Shown: one piece after another, positions 19,578 to 27,516 of the stretch
Numbering within the stretch: position 1 is the stretch's first letter
How the letters are laid out: each line of letters opens with the position of its first letter
Assembly: GCA_050180895.1 (NCBI GenBank)
Contig: JBFXDS010000002.1
Span: forward strand, 310,001-374,000
DNA length: 64,000 bases
Direction: 5' to 3'
DNA from: JBGPEQ01 sp050180895
Lineage (GTDB): Bacteria > Pseudomonadota > Alphaproteobacteria > Dongiales > Dongiaceae
Notes under the pieces: model-generated
The model's input: the letters and a program-made list of their open reading frames with translations, nothing else
Databases searched by the model: none
What the model was told of the DNA's origin: nothing
Translations under genes and position numbers: made by a program

Positions 19578-21377
19578 CTACGCCCCGGCCGCCGCAACGT
19601 GGCGGCGGCCGAGATAGGCCTCGATCACCTGCGGGTCCGCCTGCACCGCGGCCGGCGGGCCCTCGGCGATCACCTGTCCCTTGTTCATGACGATGACGCG
19701 GTCGCACAGCCGCATGATCAGCCGCAGGTCGTGGTCGATGACCAGCAGCCCCATGCCGGTCTCGCGCCGCAGGCTTTCCAGGCTGCGCATCAGCTCGTCG
19801 GATTCGCTGTGGTTCATACCGGCCGCCGGCTCGTCCAGGAGGAGGTAGCGCGGCTTGAGCGCCACCGCCCGCGCGATCTCCAGCCGGCGCTGCGGGCCGT
19901 AGGGCAGGGTGCCCGCAGCGCGATGGGCAACGTCGCTGAGGCCGAAGCGCGCGAGCAGGTCCGCGGCTGGCAGGCCGGAGCGCCCGGCCGCGACCTGCAC
20001 GTTCTCCAGCGTCGTCAGCTCGCGGAACAGGCGGATGTTCTGGAACGTCCGGCCGATGCGCTGGCGCGCCACCCGCTGCGCCGGCCAACCGGCCGCCGCC
20101 ACTCCGTCGATGTCGACGGCGCCGCCGCTCGGCGGCAGCACGCCAGAGACGATCGCCAGCAGCGTCGACTTGCCGGCGCCGTTCGGCCCGATCAGCCCGA
20201 CGATCTCGCCCGGCTTGAGATTGAACGACGCCCCGTCCACCGCGCGCAGGCCGCCGAAGCTCTTCGAGAGCCCGGCGCCGGCCAGCGCGCCGCCACCCTC
20301 GACGCGCGGCAGCGCCGCGGCGTCGGCGGGCGCCGGCGCCCGTGCCGGGAAGAGCCAATCCTCGATCTCGCGATAGCCGAACAGCCCCTGCCGTCGTAGA
20401 TACATGACCAGCAGGATGGCGACGCTGAGCCCGACGACGGTGAGGCCGAAGAGTTGCTTGTCGTTGTTGGGACCGAAGCGGAAGTTCTCCTCGATGCGGC
20501 GCAGCGCCTCGATCATGACGGTCACCAGCATCGTCCCGGCCACCGCGCCGGAGACGCTGGCCATGCCGCCGACGATGAGCATCGCCAGCAGCGCGAAGGT
20601 GAGGTGGAAATAGAAGGCGCGCGGCGTGATCACGCCGAGGAAATGGGCGTAGAGCGCGCCGGCCACGCCTGCCACCACGGCGCTCAGCACCCAGGCGAGC
20701 CAGCGCCGTTGCGCCACGCTCACCCCCACGGCCCGCGCCGCTGCCTCATCCTCGCGCGCCGCGCGCAGCTCCAGCCCGAGGCGCGAGCCGCGGAACAGCC
20801 GCGCCGCGAGCACCGCGAGCACGGCGACGGACAGCGCCGACCACACGCCCACCAGCAGGGGGATGCCGAATAGGGCCTGGCTGCCGCGGGTGATGTCGCG
20901 CGCGCCGACGATCAGGCTGTTGACGATGACCAGCAGCCCGAGCGTCGCGATCGCCGCCGCCGCGCCGTCGAGCCGGGCGATGATGACGCCGATCACCCCC
21001 GCCACGATCGCGACGAAGAGGATCACCGTCAGGAGCGAGGGCAGCAGCCCGAGCTGCGCCTCGGCGATGATCGCCGGCAGGCCCGGCAGCATCCCGCCCT
21101 TGGCCTGCGGCGCGATGGTGAGCAGGCCGGAGAGATAGGCGCCGAGCGCCATGAATGCCGTGTGCCCGAAGCTGACGATGCCGGTGTTGCCGCTGTAGAT
21201 GCCGATGCCGACCACGGCGACCAGGCTGACGAAGAAGTTGATCACCGTGTTGGTCAGCGCCCCGTCGCCGATCGCGGCCGTCGCCGCCGCGATCAGCACC
21301 AGCGGCGCCACCAGCAGCCCCGTCCCCAGCAGGTCGCGCCCGAGCTGCGGGAACCCGGCGGTCGCCACTCCCCTCAT
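19578..21377 (-). CDS. livMG: Fused ABC permease-ATPase (LivM-LivG)
   Basis: A 599-residue single polypeptide. Residues about 1-335 form a LivM permease (SGNTGIVSFGHTAFMALGAY; AMLIVGGMASVSGAVAG), ending at LRRQGLFGYRE. An Ala/Pro-rich linker (APAPADAAALPRVEGG) joins it to a LivG-type ATPase with Walker A GPNGAGKSTLLAIVSG, FQNIRLFRELTTLENV, the LivG signature variant LPYGPQRRLEIARA and Walker B YLLLDEPAAGMN. The reading frame is continuous with no stop or frameshift between the halves. Such fusions are known in other proteobacteria. It is the first transporter gene of the minus-strand operon, after the DAO oxidase. Confidence 0.93.
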   Translation of the reverse strand: MRGVATAGFPQLGRDLLGTGLLVAPLVLIAAATAAIGDGALTNTVINFFVSLVAVVGIGIYSGNTGIVSFGHTAFMALGAYLSGLLTIAPQAKGGMLPGLPAIIAEAQLGLLPSLLTVILFVAIVAGVIGVIIARLDGAAAAIATLGLLVIVNSLIVGARDITRGSQALFGIPLLVGVWSALSVAVLAVLAARLFRGSRLGLELRAAREDEAAARAVGVSVAQRRWLAWVLSAVVAGVAGALYAHFLGVITPRAFYFHLTFALLAMLIVGGMASVSGAVAGTMLVTVMIEALRRIEENFRFGPNNDKQLFGLTVVGLSVAILLVMYLRRQGLFGYREIEDWLFPARAPAPADAAALPRVEGGGALAGAGLSKSFGGLRAVDGASFNLKPGEIVGLIGPNGAGKSTLLAIVSGVLPPSGGAVDIDGVAAAGWPAQRVARQRIGRTFQNIRLFRELTTLENVQVAAGRSGLPAADLLARFGLSDVAHRAAGTLPYGPQRRLEIARAVALKPRYLLLDEPAAGMNHSESDELMRSLESLRRETGMGLLVIDHDLRLIMRLCDRVIVMNKGQVIAEGPPAAVQADPQVIEAYLGRRHVAAAGA

Positions 21378-21415
21378 CGTCTCCGACCCCGAATATCCCG
21401 CCCCGATCCATCCGG

Positions 21416-21505
21416 CGTAGGGGCGAGCGGCGCTCGCCCGTCTTCGATCCGGGGCTTCGACATTTGCGGTTGTGGTGACAGGGGCGAGCGCCGCTCGCCC
21501 CTACG
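21416..21505. repeat. Palindromic repeat, GTAGGGGCGAGC family, copy 1
   Basis: Perfect 24-bp inverted arms (CGTAGGGGCGAGCGGCGCTC at the outer end) enclose a 42-bp centre containing GCGGTTGTGGTGACA. Each arm also folds on itself (GGGCGAGC/GCTCGCCC). A second copy in the same orientation lies on the other side of the oxidase gene. Confidence 0.88.
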
Positions 21506-21572
21506 ACCTCGGCGTCGAGGAGACCGGAAGAAGCAGCGGCCCGATCGGCGGCTCACGGCGTACCGCATCTAC

Positions 21573-22739
21573 CTAGCCGAACCGGCCGAGCGCGAACGGC
21601 GCCAGCAGGTCGGACCGTCCGGCCGTCACCCAGCGCGCGACTTCCTCGCCGACCGCCGGGCCGAGCTTGAAGCCGTGACCGCTGGAGCCGCAGATGACGA
21701 ACGCTCCCTCGATGCCCGGCACGCGGTCGATGATCGGGTTGTCGTCGGGACTCATGTCGTAGAGCCCGGCATAGCCCTTGCGTACGCCGAGAGTCTCCAT
21801 CTCCGGCACACGCGGCGTGATGAACTGCAGGATCTCCGCCGACTCCGCGGCATCCACGGTCTCGTCATAGACATCGGGGTCGCCCACATGCGCGGGCCGC
21901 TCGATGGTCGCGTGGCGCAGCCCTGTCCCGCCGCCGGCCCAGGTGCCCACGAGGATCGCGCTCTCGCCCTCCGGCCGCGCATAGTTGCAGAGGATGTCGT
22001 CGCACCACGCGAAGGGCAGCACGTCCCGCGCCCGCTGCGGCGCGTCGAGCACGGCCATGGGATGGCGCTCCACATGGATCGGCAGGTCGACGCTGAGCTT
22101 GCCCAGCAGCGGCTTCGTCCACACGCCGGCGGCGACGACGACCGCATCCGCTGCGATGCGCTGCCCATCCTGCGTCTCGACGCCGGCCGCCCTGCCGCCG
22201 GAGACGTGTATTTGCGACACCTCTGTATTTAGCAGCAGCCTGGCGCCCCGCGCGCGAGCACCCTGGGCCAGGGCGTTGGCGGCATCGTAGGGATCGGCAT
22301 AGCCGCAGGTCGGCTCCCACACGCCGAGCGCGACGCCGTCATGGTTGAAGCGCGGCGCCAGGCGCCGCACCGCGTCGGGCGGCAGGTTCTCGATCTCCGC
22401 GCCTTCGCCGCGAATGCGTTCCACGGCGGCCGACCAGTCCGGCGCCGCGTCCTCGCCGACGACCCAGAGCATACCCACCTGGTGGAAGCAGGGCGGCCCG
22501 CCGGTCAGGGCAGGGATATCGCGCAGGATCTCGATGCCGCGTCGGCCGAGTTGCGACAGCTCCGGCATCAGATAGAAGGCATGGCAGATGGCCGAGGATT
22601 TCCCGGTCGGTCCGGCCGCCGGATGCCGGCGCTCGATCAGCGTCGTCCTGACACCCATGCCGGCCAGGTGAAAAGCGCAACTGGCGCCGGCGATGCCGGC
22701 GCCGACCACGATGACGTCTGCCGTGGACAGCGAGCTCAT
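21573..22739 (-). CDS. FAD-dependent amine/amino acid oxidoreductase (DAO family)
   Basis: A 388-residue flavoprotein of the D-amino-acid oxidase fold. The dinucleotide-binding motif is VIVVGAGIAGASCAFHLAG at residues 7-25, with IERRHPAAGPTGKSSA after it (family flavin contact), VVVAAGVWTKPLL mid-protein and a C-terminal VICGSSGHGFKLGPAVGEEVA that closes the FAD site. Relatives include glycine/sarcosine oxidases and the gamma-glutamylputrescine oxidase PuuB. The start giving MSSLSTADV has GAGG shortly upstream; longer in-frame readings have no family resemblance. It heads the minus-strand operon with the Liv-type importer and faces the RpiR regulator, which fits oxidation of an imported amine. 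Confidence 0.85.
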   Translation of the reverse strand: MSSLSTADVIVVGAGIAGASCAFHLAGMGVRTTLIERRHPAAGPTGKSSAICHAFYLMPELSQLGRRGIEILRDIPALTGGPPCFHQVGMLWVVGEDAAPDWSAAVERIRGEGAEIENLPPDAVRRLAPRFNHDGVALGVWEPTCGYADPYDAANALAQGARARGARLLLNTEVSQIHVSGGRAAGVETQDGQRIAADAVVVAAGVWTKPLLGKLSVDLPIHVERHPMAVLDAPQRARDVLPFAWCDDILCNYARPEGESAILVGTWAGGGTGLRHATIERPAHVGDPDVYDETVDAAESAEILQFITPRVPEMETLGVRKGYAGLYDMSPDDNPIIDRVPGIEGAFVICGSSGHGFKLGPAVGEEVARWVTAGRSDLLAPFALGRFG

Positions 22740-22962
22740 CGACCTCACTCGCGGTGAATCCTCCCGTCGCCTTTTCGCGCGGGCGCCGTCTGTCGGGCGC
22801 CTTGCTGCGGACCGTAACAAGGCCGCGGCGGCGCTGTCAAACATCATTCAGGTTTGACCGGCATGCGGCCGTTCTGTAATTTCCATTACGGCTCGGCCGG
22901 CGCACCCATCCCCGTTGCGATCCAAGGAAGGCATGGTCTCGTATCGCACGTTGTCTGAACTT

Positions 22963-23049
22963 GTAGGGGCGAGCGGCGCTCGCCCATCGTCGAGCGTGAC
23001 ATCGACGATCGCGGTTGTGGCGACACGGGCGAGCGCCGCTCGCCCCTAC
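22963..23049. repeat. Palindromic repeat, GTAGGGGCGAGC family, copy 2, in the divergent promoter region
   Basis: Perfect 23-bp inverted arms around a 41-bp centre with GCGGTTGTGGCGACA, in the same orientation as copy 1. It lies in the 360-bp spacer between the oxidase and the RpiR-type regulator, ending 50 bp before the regulator start. Apart from this repeat I see no clear promoter boxes in the spacer. Confidence 0.88.
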
Positions 23050-23099
23050 GACGGATCGAGCGAGGCCCCCGGATACGGCGGCGGCACGTCGGCGGCGGA

Positions 23100-24074
23100 A
23101 TGTCCGAAGCGCCGGTGACCATCCGCGACCTGCTGACCGGCGACCGGATCCGCCTCACCGGCGCCGAGTTGAAGGTCGCGCGCGAGCTGCTGGCCAACTA
23201 CCCCGCCGCCGGCCTCAGCACCATCGCAGAGCTTGGCCGCAAGGCGCGGGTCAGCGATCCCACCGTCCTGCGCCTCGTCGCCAAGCTCGGCTTCGACGGC
23301 TTCCCCGCCTTCCAGCGCCGGCTGCTGCGCGAGGTCGAGGAGCGCATGAGCTCGCCGCTCGCCATGCTCGACTCGCGTCGGCCGGCGCTGCGCCGGAAAG
23401 ACCTGTACAGATCCTTCCTCAAGAGCTGCGCCGACGGGCTGGAGGCAGCCTTGCACCTGGTGGTGCCGGCCGACCTGCAGGCCGCGCTCGACCTCGTCAC
23501 CGACCGCCGCCTGCGTGTGCATTTCCTCGGCGGCCGCTTCAGCCGCTATCTCGCGGGCATGATGCGCACCCATGTCATGCAGCTCCGGCCGGACACCCAC
23601 CTCATCGAGGGCACGGCGTCGGATCTGGTCGACCGGCTCGTCGATATTGGCCCGCGCGACCTGCTCGTCGTTTTCGACTACCGGCGCTACCAGGTGGACA
23701 CCATCGGCTTCGCTGAGCAGGCGGCGGCGCGCGGCGCCCGCATCATCCTGTTCACCGATCCCTGGAAGTCGCCGATCGCCGCCGTCGCCGCCGTCACCCT
23801 CATCGCGCCGGTGGAGACGATCTCGCCCTACGACACCATGGTGCCGGCCGCGGCGCAGGTCGAGGCGTTCATCGCCGCCCTCGTCGCGCGTCTGACCCCG
23901 GTCGCGAAGACGCGCATCCGCGCGATCGAGGATCTGCGGCGGCGGCACGGCATAACGGCGGATGCGGAGGCCGCCGCCGGATCATGGCCCGGCCCGGCCG
24001 TGCTCGGCCGCAACGGAGGCCCAACGAGGAAGGGGAGACGGGAAGGGGAGAGATGGCAGTCCGCGAAGAGCTGA
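23100..24074 (+). CDS. MurR/RpiR-family transcriptional regulator
   Basis: A 324-residue regulator with an N-terminal RpiR-type helix-turn-helix (about residues 1-80: ELLANYPAAGLSTIAELGRKA, VSDPTVLRLVAKLGFDGFPAF quoted in part) and a SIS sugar/effector-binding domain from about 115 to 270 (LVTDRRLRVHFLGGRFSRYL; DLLVVFDYRRYQVDTIGFAEQ). RpiR proteins sense phosphosugars or other small effectors. Its last 22 bp overlap the ligase gene, and it is divergent from the oxidase/importer operon, so it probably regulates both sides. Confidence 0.88.
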   Translation: MSEAPVTIRDLLTGDRIRLTGAELKVARELLANYPAAGLSTIAELGRKARVSDPTVLRLVAKLGFDGFPAFQRRLLREVEERMSSPLAMLDSRRPALRRKDLYRSFLKSCADGLEAALHLVVPADLQAALDLVTDRRLRVHFLGGRFSRYLAGMMRTHVMQLRPDTHLIEGTASDLVDRLVDIGPRDLLVVFDYRRYQVDTIGFAEQAAARGARIILFTDPWKSPIAAVAAVTLIAPVETISPYDTMVPAAAQVEAFIAALVARLTPVAKTRIRAIEDLRRRHGITADAEAAAGSWPGPAVLGRNGGPTRKGRREGERWQSAKS

Positions 24075-25369
24075 TGTTCCTGGCCTGGAACGATCTCGTG
24101 GGGGTGACGCGCGGGCGCGGCATCCCGATGAAGGCCTATGCCGGCCGCAGGAAGACCGGCATCAACTGGGCCATGGCCGGCCATGCCCTGACGCCGTTCG
24201 AGGACATCGCCGACAATCCCTGGGGGCCGATGGAGGAGGCGCATATGACGCCGGCCCCGGAGTCGGCGGTGCGCGTCGAACTGGGCGACGGCCGTCCGCC
24301 CTTCAATATGGTGATGTGCGACGGCCTCACCACCGAGGGCGAGGTCTGGGATTCCTGCCCGCGCGGCTTCCTGAAATCCGCCCTCGCCGACCTGAAGCGC
24401 GACGCCGGCTTGTGCCTCTACGCCTCGCCCGAACTGGAATTCCAGCTGGTCGGGCCGGCCCTGCCGAACGCCACACCGTTCTCGCTCGAAGCCTTCCGCC
24501 TGCTGCCCGACCTGAGCGCGCGCATGGTGGCCGCGCTGCGCGCGGCTGGCACGGAACCGGAGACGTTCGAGCCGGAATATGGCGTCGGCCAGTACGAGGT
24601 GAGCTGCCGCCCGGCCGTCGGCGTCGCCGCCGGCGACCGCATGGTCGTCGTCAAGGAAGTCATCCGCGAGGTGGCGCGGCGCGACGGCTATCGCGCCAGC
24701 TTCACGCCGAAGCCCTATGCGAACCGCCCGGGCAACGGCGCGCACATCCATTTCAGCCTGCAGACGCCCGACGGCAAGCCGGCGACCCACGACCCGAAGC
24801 GGCCCGGTGGCCTGACCGAGAAGGCGGCGCAGTTCGCCGCCGGCATCGTCCGCCACATGCCCGCGCTCTGCGCGCTCACGGCGTCCAGTCCGCCCTCCTA
24901 TCTGCGCCTCGGCCCGCATCACTGGAGCGCCGGCTATGCCTGCCTCGGCGTCACCAACCGCGAGGCGGCGCTCCGCATCTGCCTGCCGCCCAAGGGCTCT
25001 GCCGAGGCCACGCGCCGCCTCTACAATCTCGAGTTCCGTCCGGCCGACGGCACGGCCAATCCCTATATCGCCCTCGGCGCGCTGGTCCGTGCCGGACTCG
25101 CCGGCATCGCGGAGAAGCTGCCGCTGCCGCCGCTGATGCAGGAGGACCCGCACGACATCGGGCCGGAGAAGCGGCGCGCGCTCGGCATCGTCGCGCTGCC
25201 CGCGACGCTGGGCGAGGCGCTGGACCGGCTGGAAGGCGATGCGGTCGTCAAGAGCTGGTTTGCGCCCAACCTGTGGTCGACCTATCTCGCCGTGAAGCGC
25301 AAGGAGATCGAGGTGACGGCCGACCTCGGCCCCGACGAGATCTGCGAGAGGTACCGCAATGCCTATTGA
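24053..25369 (+). CDS. Glutamine-synthetase-like ligase (gamma-glutamyl-amine synthetase type)
   Basis: A 438-residue member of the glutamine synthetase family. Landmarks of the catalytic beta-grasp/barrel are present: CLYASPELEFQLV, EPEYGVGQYEVSCRP, NGAHIHFSLQTPDG (HIH metal site), VTNREAALRIC and LEFRPADGTANPYIALGAL. The sequence is of the type that ligates glutamate to amines (PuuA, IpuC, FluG C-terminal domain), not the housekeeping GlnA, which carries a C-terminal adenylylation loop that I do not see. GGAAGGGGAG lies directly before the ATG. It overlaps both neighbours, the regulator and the amidohydrolase. The substrate is unknown. Confidence 0.82.
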   Translation: MAVREELMFLAWNDLVGVTRGRGIPMKAYAGRRKTGINWAMAGHALTPFEDIADNPWGPMEEAHMTPAPESAVRVELGDGRPPFNMVMCDGLTTEGEVWDSCPRGFLKSALADLKRDAGLCLYASPELEFQLVGPALPNATPFSLEAFRLLPDLSARMVAALRAAGTEPETFEPEYGVGQYEVSCRPAVGVAAGDRMVVVKEVIREVARRDGYRASFTPKPYANRPGNGAHIHFSLQTPDGKPATHDPKRPGGLTEKAAQFAAGIVRHMPALCALTASSPPSYLRLGPHHWSAGYACLGVTNREAALRICLPPKGSAEATRRLYNLEFRPADGTANPYIALGALVRAGLAGIAEKLPLPPLMQEDPHDIGPEKRRALGIVALPATLGEALDRLEGDAVVKSWFAPNLWSTYLAVKRKEIEVTADLGPDEICERYRNAY

Positions 25370-26486
25370 CGTCGGCGCGCCGCTCATCGACCACCATTGC
25401 CACGGGCTGGTGCCGCGCAACCTCACGCGGCGCGAATTCGAGAAGATGATCTCCGAGAGCTTCGTCGACGCGCCCGCCGGCACCAGCCATTTCGATGCGC
25501 CGGTCGGGCTGGCGATCCGCGCCAAATGCGCCGAGCTCATCGACCTCGATCCTTTCCCGGATCCCGACCTCTACATGGAGCGGCGCGCCGCGCTCGGCGC
25601 CGTCGAGGTCAACCGGCGGTTCCTGCAGGCGGCCCATTGCAGCCTGCTGCTGGTCGATACCGGCTTCCGCGGCGACGACATCCTGACGCCTGGCGGCCTC
25701 AGCGAAGCGACCGGCGTGCCCTCGCGCGAGATCGTGCGCATCGAGGCCGTGGCCGAGCGCGTCGGTCGCAGCGGTGTGACCGCCGGCGCCTTTCCGCAGG
25801 CCTTTGCCGACGCCCTGGCCGAGGCGGCGGCGGAAGCCGTCGGCCTCAAGACCATCGTCGCCTACCGCGGCGGCTTCGCCTTCGATCCGCGCCCGCCGAG
25901 CCGGGCCGAGGTGATCGCCGCCGCCGACGGCTGGCTGCCGGAGATCCAGGCCGGCCGCGCGCGCATGGAGAACGAGACGCTGCTGCGCCACGGCCTGTGG
26001 GTCGCCGCCGAGCTGGCGAAGGCGCGCCGCATGCCCATCCAGTTCCATGTCGGTTATGGCGACCGCGACGCCATCATCCACCTCAACAACCCGTCGCTGC
26101 TGATGGGCTTCTTCCAGGAGATGGACCGCCTTGGCGTCAACGTGACGCTGCTCCACTGCTATCCCTACCACCGCGAAGCCGGCTATCTCGCCGAGGTCTT
26201 CCCCAACGTCTATTTCGACGTCGGCGTGATCCTCAACTACACCGGCGCCATGTCCGCGCACATCCTCGGCGAGGCGCTGGAGCTGTCACCCTTCACGAAG
26301 CAGCTCTACAGCTCCGACGCCTTCGGCGTCGCCGAGTTCTACTATCTGGGCGCGCTCCTCTACCGCAAGGCGCTCGCCGCGCATCTCGACCGCTGGATCG
26401 CCGACGGCATGTGCAACACACGCGAAGCCGAGCGCATCGTCCGCCTCATCGCCTCCGAAAACACCCGCCGCATCTATCCGCTGTGA
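25359..26486 (+). CDS. Amidohydrolase, FluG N-terminal-domain type
   Basis: A 375-residue TIM-barrel metal-dependent hydrolase. The HxH pair is in IDHHCHGLVP, a later metal/active His is in PIQFHVGYGDRD, another in LLHCYPYHREAGYLA, and the terminal Asp is in QLYSSDAFGVAEFYYLGA. This pattern matches the amidohydrolase half of fungal FluG and nodulin-like proteins, in which it is fused to a glutamine-synthetase domain. Here the two halves are separate genes overlapping by 11 bp. It could hydrolyse a gamma-glutamyl amide or a related intermediate; this is inferred from context. Confidence 0.8.
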   Translation: MPIDVGAPLIDHHCHGLVPRNLTRREFEKMISESFVDAPAGTSHFDAPVGLAIRAKCAELIDLDPFPDPDLYMERRAALGAVEVNRRFLQAAHCSLLLVDTGFRGDDILTPGGLSEATGVPSREIVRIEAVAERVGRSGVTAGAFPQAFADALAEAAAEAVGLKTIVAYRGGFAFDPRPPSRAEVIAAADGWLPEIQAGRARMENETLLRHGLWVAAELAKARRMPIQFHVGYGDRDAIIHLNNPSLLMGFFQEMDRLGVNVTLLHCYPYHREAGYLAEVFPNVYFDVGVILNYTGAMSAHILGEALELSPFTKQLYSSDAFGVAEFYYLGALLYRKALAAHLDRWIADGMCNTREAERIVRLIASENTRRIYPL

Positions 26487-26508
26487 CTATGCCACGGAAG
26501 ACCGATGC

Positions 26509-26615
26509 ACCCTCACCCTGTCCCTCTCCCGCTGCGCGGGAGAGGGGACGCGGTGGAAGCGGCCGGTTTCGATCGCCCCCTCGCCCGCGCAGCGGGAGAG
26601 GGTGGGGGTGAGGGT
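26509..26615. repeat. Palindromic repeat, ACCCTCACCC family, second copy
   Basis: Inverted arms of about 40 bp with a few mismatches, starting ACCCTCACCCTGTCCCTCTC, around a short centre. It is related to the element at 10730-10896. Its right end supplies a GTG that could be misread as the start of the next gene. Confidence 0.8.
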
Positions 26616-26622
26616 CGGCTGG

Positions 26623-27396
26623 ATGACGGTCTCGGATTCCGCCGCCCTGCTGACAACCGGCGAGCCCCCGCCGTTCGAGTGGGTGAACGAGGGCGGCGCC
26701 GCGCCGGTTCTGCTGATCTGCGATCATGCCAGCCGGCGCGTGCCGCGGTGCCTGCGCGATCTCGGCCTGAGCGAAAGCGAGCTGGCCCGCCATATCGGCT
26801 GGGACATCGGCGCCGCCGAGGTGACGCGCCACATGGCGCGCCGTCTCGACGCCCCGGCGATCCTCTCCGGCTATTCCCGCCTCGTCGTCGACTGCAACCG
26901 TCATCCGCACGATCCGTCGCTCATGCCGGCCGTCAGCGACGGCACGGCGATCGCCGCCAATGCGGCGCTGGCGCCGGCGGAGCGGCAGGCGCGCCTCGAC
27001 GCCCTCTACCATTCCTATCACCGGGCGATCGCCGCGCGGCTCGACCGCTTCGCGGCGACCGGCGTCGCCCCGGCGCTGCTGTCGGTCCACAGTTGCACGC
27101 CGGAGATGAACGGGCGGTTCCGTCCCTGGCATATCGGCATCTGCTGGGAGGCGGACCGTCGGCTGGCCGGGCCGGTGCTGGAGGCGCTGAGCCGTGCGCC
27201 CGGCATCGTCGTCGGCGACAACCAGCCGTACAGTCTGGATGCGCGCGAGGACTATTCCGTGCCCGTCCACGCCATGCGCCGCGGCCTGCCGCACCTGCAG
27301 GTCGAGTTCCGCCAGGACCTCGTCGTCACGCCGGAGGGCGCCGTGCGCTGGGCCGAGGCGCTGCTCGCGGCGCTGCAGCCCGCGCTGGCGGAATAG
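26623..27396 (+). CDS. N-formylglutamate amidohydrolase-like protein
   Basis: A 257-residue protein of the N-formylglutamate amidohydrolase (HutG-like zinc hydrolase) family. Features are LLICDHASRRVP near the N-terminus, HIGWDIGAAEVTRHMA, LVVDCNRHP, LLSVHSCTPEMNGRFRPW and a late HLQVEFRQDLV, which together give the conserved His/Glu metal-site pattern. The ATG with GAGGGT upstream is preferred to a GTG inside the preceding repeat. It follows the ligase and amidohydrolase on the same strand and may release glutamate or deacylate an N-acyl intermediate; no other histidine-degradation genes are nearby. Confidence 0.83.
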   Translation: MTVSDSAALLTTGEPPPFEWVNEGGAAPVLLICDHASRRVPRCLRDLGLSESELARHIGWDIGAAEVTRHMARRLDAPAILSGYSRLVVDCNRHPHDPSLMPAVSDGTAIAANAALAPAERQARLDALYHSYHRAIAARLDRFAATGVAPALLSVHSCTPEMNGRFRPWHIGICWEADRRLAGPVLEALSRAPGIVVGDNQPYSLDAREDYSVPVHAMRRGLPHLQVEFRQDLVVTPEGAVRWAEALLAALQPALAE

Positions 27397-27516
27397 CCCT
27401 GAGAACCTGCAACACATCGAGGCACGCCGAAGCCGGTTTCGGCAAGTTTGAGGTGGAACGCTTTTGCGCAAATCCTCGCCGCGACTTAAGGTTATTGTCG
27501 CGCGGAGGCCGATCGC

